From contig NZ_NMPZ01000003.1 in the NCBI RefSeq assembly GCF_002224675.1, forward strand, positions 62,001 to 126,000: DNA of 64,000 bases, read 5' to 3'. Of the stretch, positions 26,164 to 36,111 are shown piece after piece; within the stretch, counting starts at the first letter, position 1, and every line of letters begins with the position of its first letter. The notes under the pieces were generated by a model. It was given only the letters and a program-made list of their open reading frames with translations. It made no database searches and had not been told where the DNA came from. The stretch comes from Segatella copri (lineage in GTDB: Bacteria > Bacteroidota > Bacteroidia > Bacteroidales > Bacteroidaceae). Made by a program: the position numbers and the translations under genes.

Positions 26164-26171
26164 TACTTTTG
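26164..26171 (+). promoter_or_regulatory. -7 promoter box TACTTTTG
   Basis: A full TAnnTTTG match 31 bases before the GH3-family start codon. No clear -33 TTTG is seen at the usual distance. Confidence 0.5.
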
Positions 26172-26202
26172 CAAATACTTTATAAGGTATATATATCTAG
26201 AT

Positions 26203-27711
26203 ATGAGTTTAACAACGATAGTAAGTAATGTATTCAAGCCTCGCCAGAAGAGCTTGGAAAAGTATGTACATGATGCAGAGGAATTGCAGCATGAGGTACT
26301 GATGCGCCTTTTGGCATCTGGCAAAAACACCGAATATGGTGTGAAACATCTACTCAATACGACAAATAGCTACGAAAAGTTTGCACAGAATGTGCCGGTC
26401 AATACCTATGAGGAATTGAAGGGCGACATCGACAGAATGCGTCATGGCGAAAGAGACATCCTCTGGCCAGGACAGGTGAAGTGGTACGCCAAATCTTCGG
26501 GTACTACCAACGACAAGAGTAAGTTCATCCCTGTTTCGCAGGATGGTTTGCAGAACATCCACTACAAGGGTGGATTCGATGCTGTGGCTTACTATCTGCG
26601 CAACAACCCAAAGAGTAAGATATTCGACGGCAAGAGCCTGATTCTCGGTGGAAGCCATTCGCCTAACTATAATGTTTCGGGCAGTCTGGTGGGTGACTTG
26701 AGTGCCATCCTCATCGAGAACATCAATCCGCTTGCCAACATGGTGCGTGTACCTAAGAAGGAAACCGCACTGCTGAGCGACTTCGAGGTGAAGCGCGACC
26801 GCATCGCCCATGAAACGCTGAACAAGAACGTAACCAATATCTCGGGTGTGCCTAGCTGGATGCTCAGCGTACTGGTACGCGTGATGGAACTTTCTGGCAA
26901 GCAGCATCTGGAGGAGGTATGGCCTAACCTGGAGGTATTCTTCCATGGCGGCATCGCCTTTACTCCTTACCGCAAGCAGTATGAGCAGCTTATCACATCT
27001 CCTAACATGCATTATATGGAGACCTATAATGCCAGCGAGGGATTCTTCGGTCTGCAGGATGATCCTTCAGATCCAGCCATGTCGCTGATGGTAGATTACG
27101 ATGTGTTCTACGAATTCATCCCGATGGATGAGTTTGGAAGCGATCATCCTACCGTGGTGCCTCTCTGGGGCGTGGAAGTAGGCAAGAACTATGCGATGGT
27201 GATTACCACCTCCTGCGGTTTGTGGCGCTATATGATTGGCGATACCATACAGTTTACCAGCACCAATCCATACAAGTTTGTCATCACCGGCCGTACCAAG
27301 TACTTTATCAATGCCTTTGGTGAGGAGCTGATTATGGACAATGCCGAGAAGGGACTTGCCTATGCCTGCGAGAAGACGGGTGCGCAGATTGCGGAATATA
27401 CCGCTGCTCCTGTCTATATGGACAGCAATGCCAAGTGCCGCCACCAGTGGCTCATCGAGTTCTCTGAGGAACCAAAGGACCTGAATGAGTTTGCCAGCCT
27501 GCTCGATACCAAGTTGCAGGAGATCAACAGCGATTACGAGGCAAAGCGCTTCCACGATGTCACCCTCCAGCACCTGGAGATAGTGAAGGCTAAGCCGGGA
27601 CTCTTCAATGAATGGCTGAAGAGCAAGGGCAAGTTGGGCGGACAGCATAAGATTCCTCGTCTGAGCAACAGCCGCAAGAACATCGACGAGATGCTTATGA
27701 TGAACAAATAA
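26203..27711 (+). CDS. GH3 auxin-responsive-promoter-family acyl-adenylating enzyme
   Basis: A 502-residue protein of the GH3 fold. S-S-G-T-T-N-D-K-S-K near residue 97 is the ATP/AMP-binding loop, Y-N-A-S-E-G-F-F-G near 274 the second nucleotide motif, and G-D-T-I-Q-F-T near 344 and I-T-G-R-T-K-Y-F near 360 the hinge region. Plant GH3 enzymes join amino acids to carboxylic hormones; bacterial members presumably adenylate some other carboxylate, with unknown substrate. The ATG at 26203 is chosen because the promoter box lies at 26164 and the upstream in-frame residues are unrelated. It is likely monocistronic or runs into the lipoprotein gene downstream. Confidence 0.87.
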   Translation: MSLTTIVSNVFKPRQKSLEKYVHDAEELQHEVLMRLLASGKNTEYGVKHLLNTTNSYEKFAQNVPVNTYEELKGDIDRMRHGERDILWPGQVKWYAKSSGTTNDKSKFIPVSQDGLQNIHYKGGFDAVAYYLRNNPKSKIFDGKSLILGGSHSPNYNVSGSLVGDLSAILIENINPLANMVRVPKKETALLSDFEVKRDRIAHETLNKNVTNISGVPSWMLSVLVRVMELSGKQHLEEVWPNLEVFFHGGIAFTPYRKQYEQLITSPNMHYMETYNASEGFFGLQDDPSDPAMSLMVDYDVFYEFIPMDEFGSDHPTVVPLWGVEVGKNYAMVITTSCGLWRYMIGDTIQFTSTNPYKFVITGRTKYFINAFGEELIMDNAEKGLAYACEKTGAQIAEYTAAPVYMDSNAKCRHQWLIEFSEEPKDLNEFASLLDTKLQEINSDYEAKRFHDVTLQHLEIVKAKPGLFNEWLKSKGKLGGQHKIPRLSNSRKNIDEMLMMNK

Positions 27712-27793
27712 GGCTTTTTATATAGTAAGTCTTTATGAATAAGGCTTTTACTGCATAATCTGCAGGAATAGTGGACATGTAAGATAGAAAAGA

Positions 27794-29773
27794 ATGACAA
27801 ACAAGAACGACATCATACAATTGTTGAAGAATCGGATAAAGGCAAATACCCTGTTTTTGCCTTTCTATCTGCTTGTCTTCCTATTGCTGGTTTCCTGTGC
27901 CAAGATGGGACAGCCGGATGGCGGATGGTTTGACGAGACTCCTCCCAAGGTGATAGGAGCTTCGCCAGCCGATGGCGCCGTGAATGTAAACCAGAAGAAA
28001 ATCAATATCTACTTCGATGAGTTTATCAAGCTCGATAACCCTTCGGAGAAGGTGGTGGTTTCGCCACCACAGCTGGAACAGCCTGAAATCAAGGGTGCCG
28101 GCAGGCGAATACAGATATCGCTTGTGGATTCACTCAAGGCGAATACCACCTACACCATCGACTTCTCGGATGCCATCAGCGATAACAACGAGGGCAATCC
28201 GATGGGAAACTATACCTACAGTTTCTCTACGGGAGCTGCCATTGATACTATGGAGGTTTCGGGCCATGTGCTGGAATCGGAGAATCTGGAACCTGTCAAG
28301 GGTATCCTGGTGGGATTGTATGCCGACCATGCCGATTCTGCCTTCCGCACCAAACCGATGTTGCGAGTGAGCCGTACCGACAGTCGCGGCCGCTTTGTCA
28401 TCAAGGGTGTGGCACCGGGTTCTTACCGCATCTATGCCCTGCAGGATCAGGATGGCGACTATAAGTTCAGTCAGAAGAGCGAGAAGATTGCTTTCTCCCA
28501 CGACATCATCGTGCCTTCCTGCAAACCGGATGTAAGACAGGATACCACCTGGGTGGATTCCCTGCACATCAAGTCGATAGACCAGGTGGATTACATCCAT
28601 TTCCTTCCTGATAATATCGTGCTCAGAGCCTTTACGGAGCCTCTGACCGACAGATTCTTCCTGAAGGCAGAGCGCCAGAAGGCAAATAGCTTCACCCTCT
28701 TCTTCAGTTATGGCGATTCCATTCTTCCACAGATCAAGGGACTCAACTTTGATGCCGGGAATGCTTTCCTGGTTGAGGCTTCTGAGAAGAAGGATACCAT
28801 TACCTACTGGCTGAAGGATACGGCACTGGTGAATCAGGATACGCTGCTGATGGATATCACTTACCGCATGACGGATAGTACCGGAGTACTGGTCAACAAG
28901 ACCGATTCTGCCCAGGAAATCCTGTCAAAGGAACCATACGCCAAGCGAATGAAGGAACAGGAAAAGGAACTGGCTGCTTGGACCAAGAAGCAGGAGAAAA
29001 AGAAGAAGAAAGGCGAACCCTACGATTCGGTGATGGAGGTGAAACCGCTCGATGTACAGCTGAGTGTATCATCGCAGTTTGATCCCGACCAGAATGTCAT
29101 CTTCTCCTTCCCTACTCCATTGGCTAAGGTAGATACTGCCGCCATCCATCTCTATGCCAAGCATGATACGCTCTGGTATCGGGCTCCGATGGAATTCCTG
29201 CCGCTGGAGAACCGGAAATATGAACTCCGGGGAGAATGGCGACCGGATATAGAATACAGTCTGGAGGTAGATTCTGCTGCCTTTGAGGATATCTACGGAT
29301 TGGCTTCCAAACCGATCAAGCAGGGCTTCAAGGTCAACTCGCTGGATACCTATGGTACGCTGCTTGTGAACATCACCTCGCTCCACGACCTGCCGCTCAT
29401 CGTGCAACTGCTTGATGCACAGGATAAAATGGTAAAGGAGACTAAGACTGTGAATGGTGTGGCAGAATTCTATTATCTCAAACCACAGAAGTATTATATG
29501 CGTCTGATCGTAGATCGCAACAATAACGGCAAGTGGGATACGGGTAATTATGATAGCGACCAGCAGGCTGAGGAAGTATATTACTATCCGGAGGCGATAG
29601 AATGTAAGGCGAAATGGGATCTCACAGAAAGCTGGGATCCGCTGGCCCGTGAACTCTCGCTGCAGAAACCGGGAGCCATCACCAAGCAGAAGCCTGATAA
29701 GGAGAAGAAAGTTAAGAATCAGAATGTACAGCGTGCCGCTAAGCTCGGCATTCAGTATGTTCCTAAAATGTAA
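27794..29773 (+). CDS. Ig-like-domain lipoprotein
   Basis: A 659-residue exported lipoprotein. A hydrophobic segment ends in the lipobox L-V-S-C at residues about 32-35. Residues about 45-150 are a SbsA-type Ig-like domain (T-P-P-K-V-I-G-A-S-P-A-D-G-A, then I-Y-F-D-E-F). Residues about 155-225 form a carboxypeptidase-regulatory-like fold (V-S-G-H-V-L, D-S-R-G-R-F). A basic patch of seven Lys lies near 399. This layout is a well-known conserved Bacteroidota lipoprotein of unknown function. It starts 82 bases after the GH3 gene and ends 5 bases before the DUF3108 gene, with which it forms an operon. Confidence 0.85.
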   Translation: MTNKNDIIQLLKNRIKANTLFLPFYLLVFLLLVSCAKMGQPDGGWFDETPPKVIGASPADGAVNVNQKKINIYFDEFIKLDNPSEKVVVSPPQLEQPEIKGAGRRIQISLVDSLKANTTYTIDFSDAISDNNEGNPMGNYTYSFSTGAAIDTMEVSGHVLESENLEPVKGILVGLYADHADSAFRTKPMLRVSRTDSRGRFVIKGVAPGSYRIYALQDQDGDYKFSQKSEKIAFSHDIIVPSCKPDVRQDTTWVDSLHIKSIDQVDYIHFLPDNIVLRAFTEPLTDRFFLKAERQKANSFTLFFSYGDSILPQIKGLNFDAGNAFLVEASEKKDTITYWLKDTALVNQDTLLMDITYRMTDSTGVLVNKTDSAQEILSKEPYAKRMKEQEKELAAWTKKQEKKKKKGEPYDSVMEVKPLDVQLSVSSQFDPDQNVIFSFPTPLAKVDTAAIHLYAKHDTLWYRAPMEFLPLENRKYELRGEWRPDIEYSLEVDSAAFEDIYGLASKPIKQGFKVNSLDTYGTLLVNITSLHDLPLIVQLLDAQDKMVKETKTVNGVAEFYYLKPQKYYMRLIVDRNNNGKWDTGNYDSDQQAEEVYYYPEAIECKAKWDLTESWDPLARELSLQKPGAITKQKPDKEKKVKNQNVQRAAKLGIQYVPKM

Positions 29774-29778
29774 AGGAT

Positions 29779-30591
29779 ATGAAGTTACTCAAGTCATTTA
29801 TAGTAGCTATGTTGCTGCTTTTGGTCAATACTTCTGTATCGGCCCAGTGTACTTTCCGTAATACTGCATTCAAGTCGGGTGAATTCCTGACTTACAATCT
29901 CTATTACAACTGGAAGTTTGTATGGGTAAAGGCTGGCACTGCCAGCATGTCGGTGGTGCAGACCACCCACAAGGGCAAGCCTGCCTATCGTGGTTCGCTG
30001 GTAACCCGCGGTAACAAGAGAGTGGACGATTTCTTCGTTCTCCGCGATACCCTGCTCTGCTATACAGGCACCGATATGGCTCCGATGTATTTCCGCAAGG
30101 GAGCCCGCGAAGGCAAGCGATATACCGTGGATGAGGTTTTCTACAACTATGCCGGCGGCAATTGCAATGTAAACCTGCATTATAAGAACAAGCATGGTGA
30201 GCACAGATGGAAGAAGCATTCTTATGATGACTGTGTCTTTGACATGATGAACATCTTCCTGCGTGCCCGCAGTTTCGACCCTGCCAACTGGAAGAAAGGT
30301 CATAGCGTGAAATTCCCTATCTGTGATGGTGGCGGTCGCACTCCTGCCCAGCTCAAGTATGGCGGCAAGGTGACCGTGAAGGCAGATAACGGCATCAAAT
30401 ACCGCTGTCTGCGTCTGGAATATCAGGAGTATGAGGATGAGAAGTGGAAGAAGATAGTGGATTTCTATATCACGGACGATGAGAACCACATCCCTGTTCG
30501 CCTGGATATGTTCCTGAAATTCGGCAGTGCCAAGGCTTTCCTCGTGAATGCCAAGGGTACCCGTAACCCGATAACTTCTATCGTGAAGTAG
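29779..30591 (+). CDS. DUF3108 domain-containing exported protein
   Basis: A 270-residue protein with a signal peptide (ending V-S-A-Q) and a beta-rich body. Motifs such as G-E-F-L-T-Y-N-L-Y-Y-N-W-K near 33 and A-G-T-A-S-M near 51 are characteristic of DUF3108. Later K-V-T-V-K-A-D-N-G and a C-terminal D-E-N-H-I-P-V-R-L-D fit the same fold. The family is periplasmic or outer-membrane-associated and of unknown function. It is 5 bases downstream of the Ig-like lipoprotein and 36 bases upstream of a metallophosphoesterase, so the three may act together at the envelope. Confidence 0.85.
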   Translation: MKLLKSFIVAMLLLLVNTSVSAQCTFRNTAFKSGEFLTYNLYYNWKFVWVKAGTASMSVVQTTHKGKPAYRGSLVTRGNKRVDDFFVLRDTLLCYTGTDMAPMYFRKGAREGKRYTVDEVFYNYAGGNCNVNLHYKNKHGEHRWKKHSYDDCVFDMMNIFLRARSFDPANWKKGHSVKFPICDGGGRTPAQLKYGGKVTVKADNGIKYRCLRLEYQEYEDEKWKKIVDFYITDDENHIPVRLDMFLKFGSAKAFLVNAKGTRNPITSIVK

Positions 30592-30627
30592 AAGTACGAC
30601 AGAAAAAGTGATAGTGTAGGAGGAAAA

Positions 30628-32487
30628 ATGAATAAAAAACAGATGAATACAGGCTTGGTCGTCTTCATCTGCTGCGTTCTTGTGGCTGTAGGAGTTACCC
30701 TGCATCTCCGGAAGCATGATATGCTCCCTATTATCCACAAGGTAGTGGATAACACGACTGCCACGCTGGTGGCGGATACGGTGAAGACGAAAAAGCCTGT
30801 GGTGAAGAGAGATTTCAATATCTCTGGTTCTTTAAAAGATACCGAGGGAAACGGTGTGGCTGGCGTTATCGTGAGCGATGGCTTCAAATGTGTGAAAACC
30901 GATTCCCGAGGAAGATATAAGATGAAGCGGGACAGCTTGGCTCGCTTCATCTATTTTTCCGTGCCTGCTGAGTTCGAGGTTCCTACCCATTCGGCTACCG
31001 ACCGCACGGCTTGTTTTTACCAGGCTGTTTCCAACAAGAAAAAGATTTATGACTTTACCCTGAGGCGATTGCCTGGCGGCAAGGAGACGAGTTATAAGAT
31101 GATAGTCATCGGCGACCCGCAGATTACCAATGCCTACAGCCCCTACTATACTTCTCCGGATGATAATCCCATCAAGAAGAGTGATGTAGAAAGATTTACC
31201 ACACAGACGATGGCAGACATCAAGCAAACCATCAAGAGTCTTCCTGCCGGCACTCCTGTCTATGGACTCAGCATGGGCGACGACGTACAGTATTACGGTG
31301 GCTATAATGCCAGGCTGGAGCGTCAGATACGCCAGGCATTGGGCTCTTCCGAGATGCGCCTTTTCTCCGTTATCGGCAATCACGATCAGGATGGAAAGGC
31401 ACTCTACCGCAGGAAGTGGGAGGAGAATTTCGGTCCTACCGATTTTTCATTCGACCGTGGCGATGTGCATTATGTCTGCATCAACAACTGCTTCTTCCAT
31501 CGCGGCATGTCTTATTATTCTCCTGGAGAATTGCGCGAGCGCCAGGTGAAATGGCTGAAGCAGAATCTGGCCCTTACGCCCAAGGATAAGAAGGTGGTGC
31601 TCTGCTATCATATTCCTTTTACCTTCGGCAATGCGCCGTTCAGTAAGGCGAAGCCGCTGACCAATGCCAATGAGGAGGGGCATTATTCCTCTTCCCGCCT
31701 CTCGCTGCTGTTATCTCTTTTGAAGCCATTTAAGGGAGGATATGAACTCTTCTGCGGCCATACTCATTTTGCCTGCAACCACGAAATCAATTATGAGGGC
31801 GAGGATGTGATGGAGCATTGTCATGCTGCAGCCTGTGGCAACATCTGGCAGTCGAACATCAACATCTGCGGTACCCCGAACGGATATTATGTCTATAGTT
31901 TTGTGGGTACCAGTATCAGCAACTGTTATTACAAGGGAACTTTCTGGGATAAGAGCAAGCAGATGACCATCTTCCGTGCCCAGACCGATTTCAACGGCGA
32001 GAAATATGCCAAAGACTGGCAGTTGGCAAACAACAGAAATATCCTGGTAGCCAATGTCTTCAATGCCACCAGTCATTGGCGTGTGGTAGCCGTAGAGGAT
32101 GGCAAGGAATATCTGATGCGCCGCATCAGCAGCAAGGGTCAGGATGCCTTTGCCGCCGGTTATCATCATAAATACAGCGAGAGTGTATCCTATCGGTTCG
32201 TGAGCAAGGGAAATGGTTATCTCATCATGAATCACCTTTATTATTATACTCCTAGGAATCCGAATGCCAGAATCATCATCAAGGCATCCGATCCATACGG
32301 AAATACCTATACGGCATCAAGCGATGAGGTAACGACAGAGCCTTTCGCCAACTTTGCCCATTATTACGAAAAAGAGTATAAGGAATATAAGAATAAGAAA
32401 GACAAGATGTTGCGCGATTCTTTGTTGAACAGGCAGAAAGATACGATTGCTGCAAGAAAGAAAGATTCTGCAGCAGCACAAAAATAA
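30628..32487 (+). CDS. Calcineurin-like metallophosphoesterase with N- and C-terminal accessory domains
   Basis: A 619-residue membrane-anchored or exported protein. One hydrophobic helix (about 8-27) is followed by a carboxypeptidase-like regulatory domain (about 68-125: I-S-G-S-L-K-D-T-E-G-N-G-V-A-G-V). The phosphoesterase core holds V-I-G-D-P-Q near 165, M-G-D-D-V-Q near 214, G-N-H-D-Q near 250, Y-H-I-P-F near 328 and C-G-H-T-H near 376, i.e. all five metal-binding motifs. A C-terminal domain follows (about 430-600), then a Lys/Asp/Ala-rich tail. The substrate is unknown; phosphodiesters or phosphoproteins in the periplasm are possible. Confidence 0.88.
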   Translation: MNKKQMNTGLVVFICCVLVAVGVTLHLRKHDMLPIIHKVVDNTTATLVADTVKTKKPVVKRDFNISGSLKDTEGNGVAGVIVSDGFKCVKTDSRGRYKMKRDSLARFIYFSVPAEFEVPTHSATDRTACFYQAVSNKKKIYDFTLRRLPGGKETSYKMIVIGDPQITNAYSPYYTSPDDNPIKKSDVERFTTQTMADIKQTIKSLPAGTPVYGLSMGDDVQYYGGYNARLERQIRQALGSSEMRLFSVIGNHDQDGKALYRRKWEENFGPTDFSFDRGDVHYVCINNCFFHRGMSYYSPGELRERQVKWLKQNLALTPKDKKVVLCYHIPFTFGNAPFSKAKPLTNANEEGHYSSSRLSLLLSLLKPFKGGYELFCGHTHFACNHEINYEGEDVMEHCHAAACGNIWQSNINICGTPNGYYVYSFVGTSISNCYYKGTFWDKSKQMTIFRAQTDFNGEKYAKDWQLANNRNILVANVFNATSHWRVVAVEDGKEYLMRRISSKGQDAFAAGYHHKYSESVSYRFVSKGNGYLIMNHLYYYTPRNPNARIIIKASDPYGNTYTASSDEVTTEPFANFAHYYEKEYKEYKNKKDKMLRDSLLNRQKDTIAARKKDSAAAQK

Positions 32488-32523
32488 AAGGCTTGGGAGT
32501 TATTGCAACTTCCAAGCCTTTTC
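32486..32523. terminator. Bidirectional terminator hairpin
   Basis: A 16-bp stem with one G-T pair (32486-32501 and about 32508-32523), with A-run and T-run flanks, lies between the convergent metallophosphoesterase and cysS genes. Confidence 0.85.
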
Positions 32524-32544
32524 TCATTTTATATCATACATTTT

Positions 32545-34035
32545 TTACTTGTTCAGTTTCCAGGTAACACCATCTTTGGTGTCCTTTACCTCGAAGCCGG
32601 CTTCAGCCAGAGCATCGCGTATCTGGTCGCTGGTAGCCCAGTCCTTGGCCGCCTTTGCCTTGGCACGCAGGTTGAGAACCATATCCACTACCTTGCCATA
32701 AGCCTCTTCACGAGCATCATTGTTGGCTCCCTTCTCACTCTTCAGGCCGAGTAGGTCGAAGGTGAAGAGATGCATGGTCTCTGAAAGCTCCTTCAGGTCT
32801 TCAGCAGAGATGTTTGCCTTGTGGTCGAGGGCTGTGTTGATTACGTGGCAAGCCTCGAAGAGGTAGCTGATAACGAGCTGAGTCTGGAAGTCATCGTTCA
32901 TCGCATCGTAGCAGCGCTGGCGCAATTCGCTTACAAACTTCTTCACCTGCTCATCGCTCTGCTTAGCCACAGGCACACGCTCCAGGTCGTTCAAACCATT
33001 CATCAGGCGCTCCAATCCCTTCTGGCTAGCCTTCAAGGCATCATTAGAGAAATCTACTGTGCTGCGATAGTGAGCAGAGAGGATGAAGAAACGGATGGTC
33101 ATTGGCGAATAAGCCTGCTCCAGACTGTCGTGATTGCCAGTGAAGAACTGCTCCAGGGTGATGAAGTTACCCAAGCTCTTACCCATCTTCTGACCGTTGA
33201 TGGTAATCATATTGTTGTGCATCCAGTAATGAACCATCTGGTCGCCCTGAGAAGCCACAGCCTGCGCAATCTCGCACTCGTGGTGAGGGAAAATCAAATC
33301 CATGCCGCCACCGTGAATATCAAAGTGGCTACCCAAGTACTTTCTGCCCATCGCAGTACACTCGCAGTGCCAGCCAGGGAAACCATCGCTCCAAGGACTA
33401 GGCCAGCGCATGATATGCTCAGGAGAAGCCTTCTTCCAGAGGGCAAAGTCAGCCTGATTCTTCTTCTCGCCGATACCAGCCAGCTCGCGGCTCTCGTTGA
33501 TAACGTTCTCCAGGTTACGTCCGGAGAGGATACCGTACTTATGATCCTTGTTATACTTCTCGATGTCGAAGTAGATAGAGCCGTTACTCTCGTAGGCATA
33601 GCCATTGTCCAGGATTTCCTGAACCAGTTTCTCCTGCTCTATGATATGGCCTGTGGCATGAGGCTCAATGCTAGGAGGGAGCACGTTCAGCGCCTCCATG
33701 GCATCATGGTAGCGGTTGGTGTAGTACTGAGCAATCTCCATTGGCTCCAACTGCTCCAGGCGTGCCTTCTTCTCAATCTTGTCGTCGCCCTCATCAGCAT
33801 CGTGCTCCAGGTGGCCCACGTCGGTAATGTTTCTAACGTAGCGAACCTTGTAGCCCAGGTGCTTGAGATAGCGGAAGAGTATATCGAATGTGATGGCAGG
33901 ACGCGCATGACCGAGATGCGGATCGCCATACACAGTAGGGCCACAAACATACATGCCCACGTTAGGAGCGTGGAGCGGAGTGAATCTCTCTTTCGTACGT
34001 GTGAGAGTGTTGTAGATCAATAATTTCTGTTCCAT
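32545..34035 (-). CDS. cysS: Cysteinyl-tRNA synthetase
   Basis: A 496-residue class I synthetase that charges tRNA-Cys. The HIGH motif appears as D-P-H-L-G-H-A near residue 37 and the KMSKS loop as K-M-G-K-S-L near 285. Zinc-binding residues are Cys in Y-V-C-G-P-T near 31, Cys in G-W-H-C-E-C near 223 and H-H-E-C near 251. The C-terminal helical domain is complete. A TAACTTTG box lies on the minus strand at 34083-34076, about 41 nt before the start. It stands as a single gene facing the metallophosphoesterase. Confidence 0.97.
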   Translation of the reverse strand: MEQKLLIYNTLTRTKERFTPLHAPNVGMYVCGPTVYGDPHLGHARPAITFDILFRYLKHLGYKVRYVRNITDVGHLEHDADEGDDKIEKKARLEQLEPMEIAQYYTNRYHDAMEALNVLPPSIEPHATGHIIEQEKLVQEILDNGYAYESNGSIYFDIEKYNKDHKYGILSGRNLENVINESRELAGIGEKKNQADFALWKKASPEHIMRWPSPWSDGFPGWHCECTAMGRKYLGSHFDIHGGGMDLIFPHHECEIAQAVASQGDQMVHYWMHNNMITINGQKMGKSLGNFITLEQFFTGNHDSLEQAYSPMTIRFFILSAHYRSTVDFSNDALKASQKGLERLMNGLNDLERVPVAKQSDEQVKKFVSELRQRCYDAMNDDFQTQLVISYLFEACHVINTALDHKANISAEDLKELSETMHLFTFDLLGLKSEKGANNDAREEAYGKVVDMVLNLRAKAKAAKDWATSDQIRDALAEAGFEVKDTKDGVTWKLNK

Positions 34036-34373
34036 TTTGTATGAACCTTATTTTTAATTATTTATATTTTGAGTGCAAAGTTAACTCATTTTTCTGATAT
34101 ATCCGACAAATCATTCGCAAAATGTTATTAAATTCCTCGAAAATACTAATGGAACAGATTTTCCATGGTCAATTCTCTCTGTATGATGCTATATTTGCAG
34201 CCAAAAAGGTATCATATAAGAACTTATGTAAAGCTTGTCATAAGTTGTTCAAGTGGGTTAAGCAACATTTAATGATAACCAACTCTATTTCGACTTCATA
34301 TTCAATTAATATATTTTAAGAAAAACTGGTGATCTAAATCAATTATTATTAGTAATTTTGCAACAAAATTTAA
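34036..34373. other. Intergenic region between cysS and the LuxR-type regulator
   Basis: This 338-bp AT-rich gap holds the divergent control regions. The cysS-directed -7 box is at 34076-34083 and a plus-strand TAATTTTG box is at 34353-34360. A 65-codon open frame at 34122-34319 has no recognisable features and is not called. Confidence 0.5.
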
Positions 34374-34415
34374 ATGGCACTACTCCGTAATGGTGCGAAT
34401 AGATATCAATTCAGA

Positions 34416-35180
34416 ATGAAGCAAGAAAATGAACTAAAATCGCTTTTGACAGATCAAGAGTTTGAAGCCTCGGATAACAGGGAACTATTACTCGCTCAAG
34501 CAAAAGCGTGTGCAAACGGTTATGCATTAGCAACAGAAGGCATAGCAGTCGTATCAGATTTTCAAAATAAAGAATGCCATATTTATTCTGGAAGATTCGG
34601 TCAAACTATAATGAATCTTCCAGAATATATGGTAGATCGTAATTCTGCCTTTGAGGACATCGTATTCTGTCATGCAAAAGAAGACGAACTTATTGAACGT
34701 CATGTACTGGAACTTCGTTTCTTCAACTTTATAAAAGAACGTTCAATAAAAGAAAAGACAAATTTTTCAGCTTCATGTATCCTTAATTTTTACCGGGCCG
34801 GAGACAATGAAAAAGTCAAGATACTCCATACAACGAGATATTTCAGCTGTAGTGCCAACGGTAGTGTTTTACTCGGTCTATGCACTTACATCCCGTACCC
34901 TATTTCCCATAACCGACAAGATGGAATAATTGTTAATCTATTGACCGGGGAAATGGTTGGACGAGACATATACGAAGCGAGTGACCGTAAAATTCTTAGC
35001 CGCCGACAACTTGAAATACTGTCATTGATAGCCAAAGGAGTGCCAAGCAAACAAATTGCCGACAAGTTAAACATATCCATTTATACGGTTAATCGCCATC
35101 GTCAGGATATTTTAGCATCGTTAAAAGTTGCCAATACCGCAGCCGCAGTAGAAATTGCATTAAGAATGAACCTTATTTGA
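34416..35180 (+). CDS. LuxR/FixJ-type HTH transcriptional regulator
   Basis: A 254-residue regulator. The C-terminal 65 residues are a LuxR helix-turn-helix: L-S-R-R-Q-L-E-I-L-S-L-I-A-K-G, then S-K-Q-I-A-D-K-L-N-I-S-I-Y-T-V-N-R-H-R. The N-terminal 175 residues look like a PAS or similar sensory fold; no receiver Asp pocket is evident. A TAATTTTG box at 34353-34360 would place transcription start near 34367, so the ATG at 34374 would leave almost no leader; I therefore prefer the ATG at 34416, though 34374 remains possible. It may control the two lipoprotein genes that follow. Confidence 0.8.
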   Translation: MKQENELKSLLTDQEFEASDNRELLLAQAKACANGYALATEGIAVVSDFQNKECHIYSGRFGQTIMNLPEYMVDRNSAFEDIVFCHAKEDELIERHVLELRFFNFIKERSIKEKTNFSASCILNFYRAGDNEKVKILHTTRYFSCSANGSVLLGLCTYIPYPISHNRQDGIIVNLLTGEMVGRDIYEASDRKILSRRQLEILSLIAKGVPSKQIADKLNISIYTVNRHRQDILASLKVANTAAAVEIALRMNLI

Positions 35181-35217
35181 AGTGCTTGCCTGATTCGAAA
35201 ATTGGTTAGAAATCAGT

Positions 35218-35249
35218 ATTGCACATATCGTATATTTTCTCTAATTTTG
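35218..35249 (+). promoter_or_regulatory. Promoter of the DUF1349-type lipoprotein pair
   Basis: TTGC at 35218-35221, a 20-nt spacer and TAATTTTG at 35242-35249. The sequence around the -7 box (TAATTTTGCAAC) is the same as that before the LuxR-type gene at 34353, which suggests shared control. Confidence 0.65.
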
Positions 35250-35307
35250 CAACCGCAAATAAATCACAAGGAAGTTGCAATTTAATAAAAATCAAATAAA
35301 TGTTACA

Positions 35308-36054
35308 ATGAGAAAATTAGTATTTATCGCAATCATTGCAAGTCTTGCTATGACTGGATGCATCCAGAAAGAGTCAGAGAAAAAAGAAGGAAGTTCTGAC
35401 AAGAAAGTCTTAACGGAAAACGTTAAACTCGCTACCTGCAATATCAATGTAGGAGGAATCCGTTTTACAAAGTCTAAAAACGGCGGAGAGAATGGTATCA
35501 CACTTCTTGGCGACACTCTCAAGTTTGTGGCCGGTCCCCAAACTGATTATTTCCGCTCCCCGGATGGAAGCGTTGTCAATAGCTCTGCGATCATTTTTAC
35601 AGAAGTTGACAACACTAAGCCTTTCACTTTTACGGCTAAAGTACAGCCGAACTTCACCAAAACTGGAACATATTCGGCAGGTGTGTTATACGCATACGAG
35701 AATGACACTCATTGTCAAAAACTGTGTTTCGAACAGGATGAATATGGTGTTCACCGTGTGGTGTCAGTTCGCACAATAGGCACTTCTGATGACAATAATC
35801 ATCAGGCGATTAGCGGTCCGTATGTTTATATGAGATTATCATCCGATGGCACTACTCTTGGCAGTTATTTTTCAGAAGATGGGAATATGTGGCATATGGC
35901 TCGTCTCTACAAGAATGATTTTCCGGAAAAACTGCTTCTTGGCCTAAGTTCCCAAAGTCCTAAAGACGATGCACACACCTGCTATTTTACGGAAGTGTCG
36001 CTTAAGCAAGAGGCTGTTGCCAATTTTCGCATAGGTAAGCTCGACGGGGAATAA
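35308..36054 (+). CDS. DUF1349-like (concanavalin-fold) lipoprotein, first of a pair
   Basis: A 248-residue lipoprotein. The signal sequence ends with lipobox A-M-T-G-C at about 14-18. The rest is a beta-rich domain with D-Y-F-R-S-P-D-G, F-T-F-T-A-K-V-Q-P, G-V-L-Y-A-Y and Y-V-Y-M-R-L-S-S-D-G-T-T-L-G-S-Y-F-S, matching the concanavalin-like DUF1349 family. A Lys/Glu-rich linker follows the lipid anchor. The ATG at 35308 is chosen because it starts the signal peptide. It forms a pair with the next gene. Carbohydrate binding is plausible for the fold but not shown. Confidence 0.78.
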   Translation: MRKLVFIAIIASLAMTGCIQKESEKKEGSSDKKVLTENVKLATCNINVGGIRFTKSKNGGENGITLLGDTLKFVAGPQTDYFRSPDGSVVNSSAIIFTEVDNTKPFTFTAKVQPNFTKTGTYSAGVLYAYENDTHCQKLCFEQDEYGVHRVVSVRTIGTSDDNNHQAISGPYVYMRLSSDGTTLGSYFSEDGNMWHMARLYKNDFPEKLLLGLSSQSPKDDAHTCYFTEVSLKQEAVANFRIGKLDGE

Positions 36055-36111
36055 ATACCATATCTCAGCACTATTATCAGATTTTAGCAAACATATTAAA
36101 CATTTCAACTA

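Noticed and set aside
34122..34319. 65-codon open frame upstream of the LuxR-type gene
   Set aside because: It is AT-rich without recognisable features or promoter, and overlaps the cysS control region.
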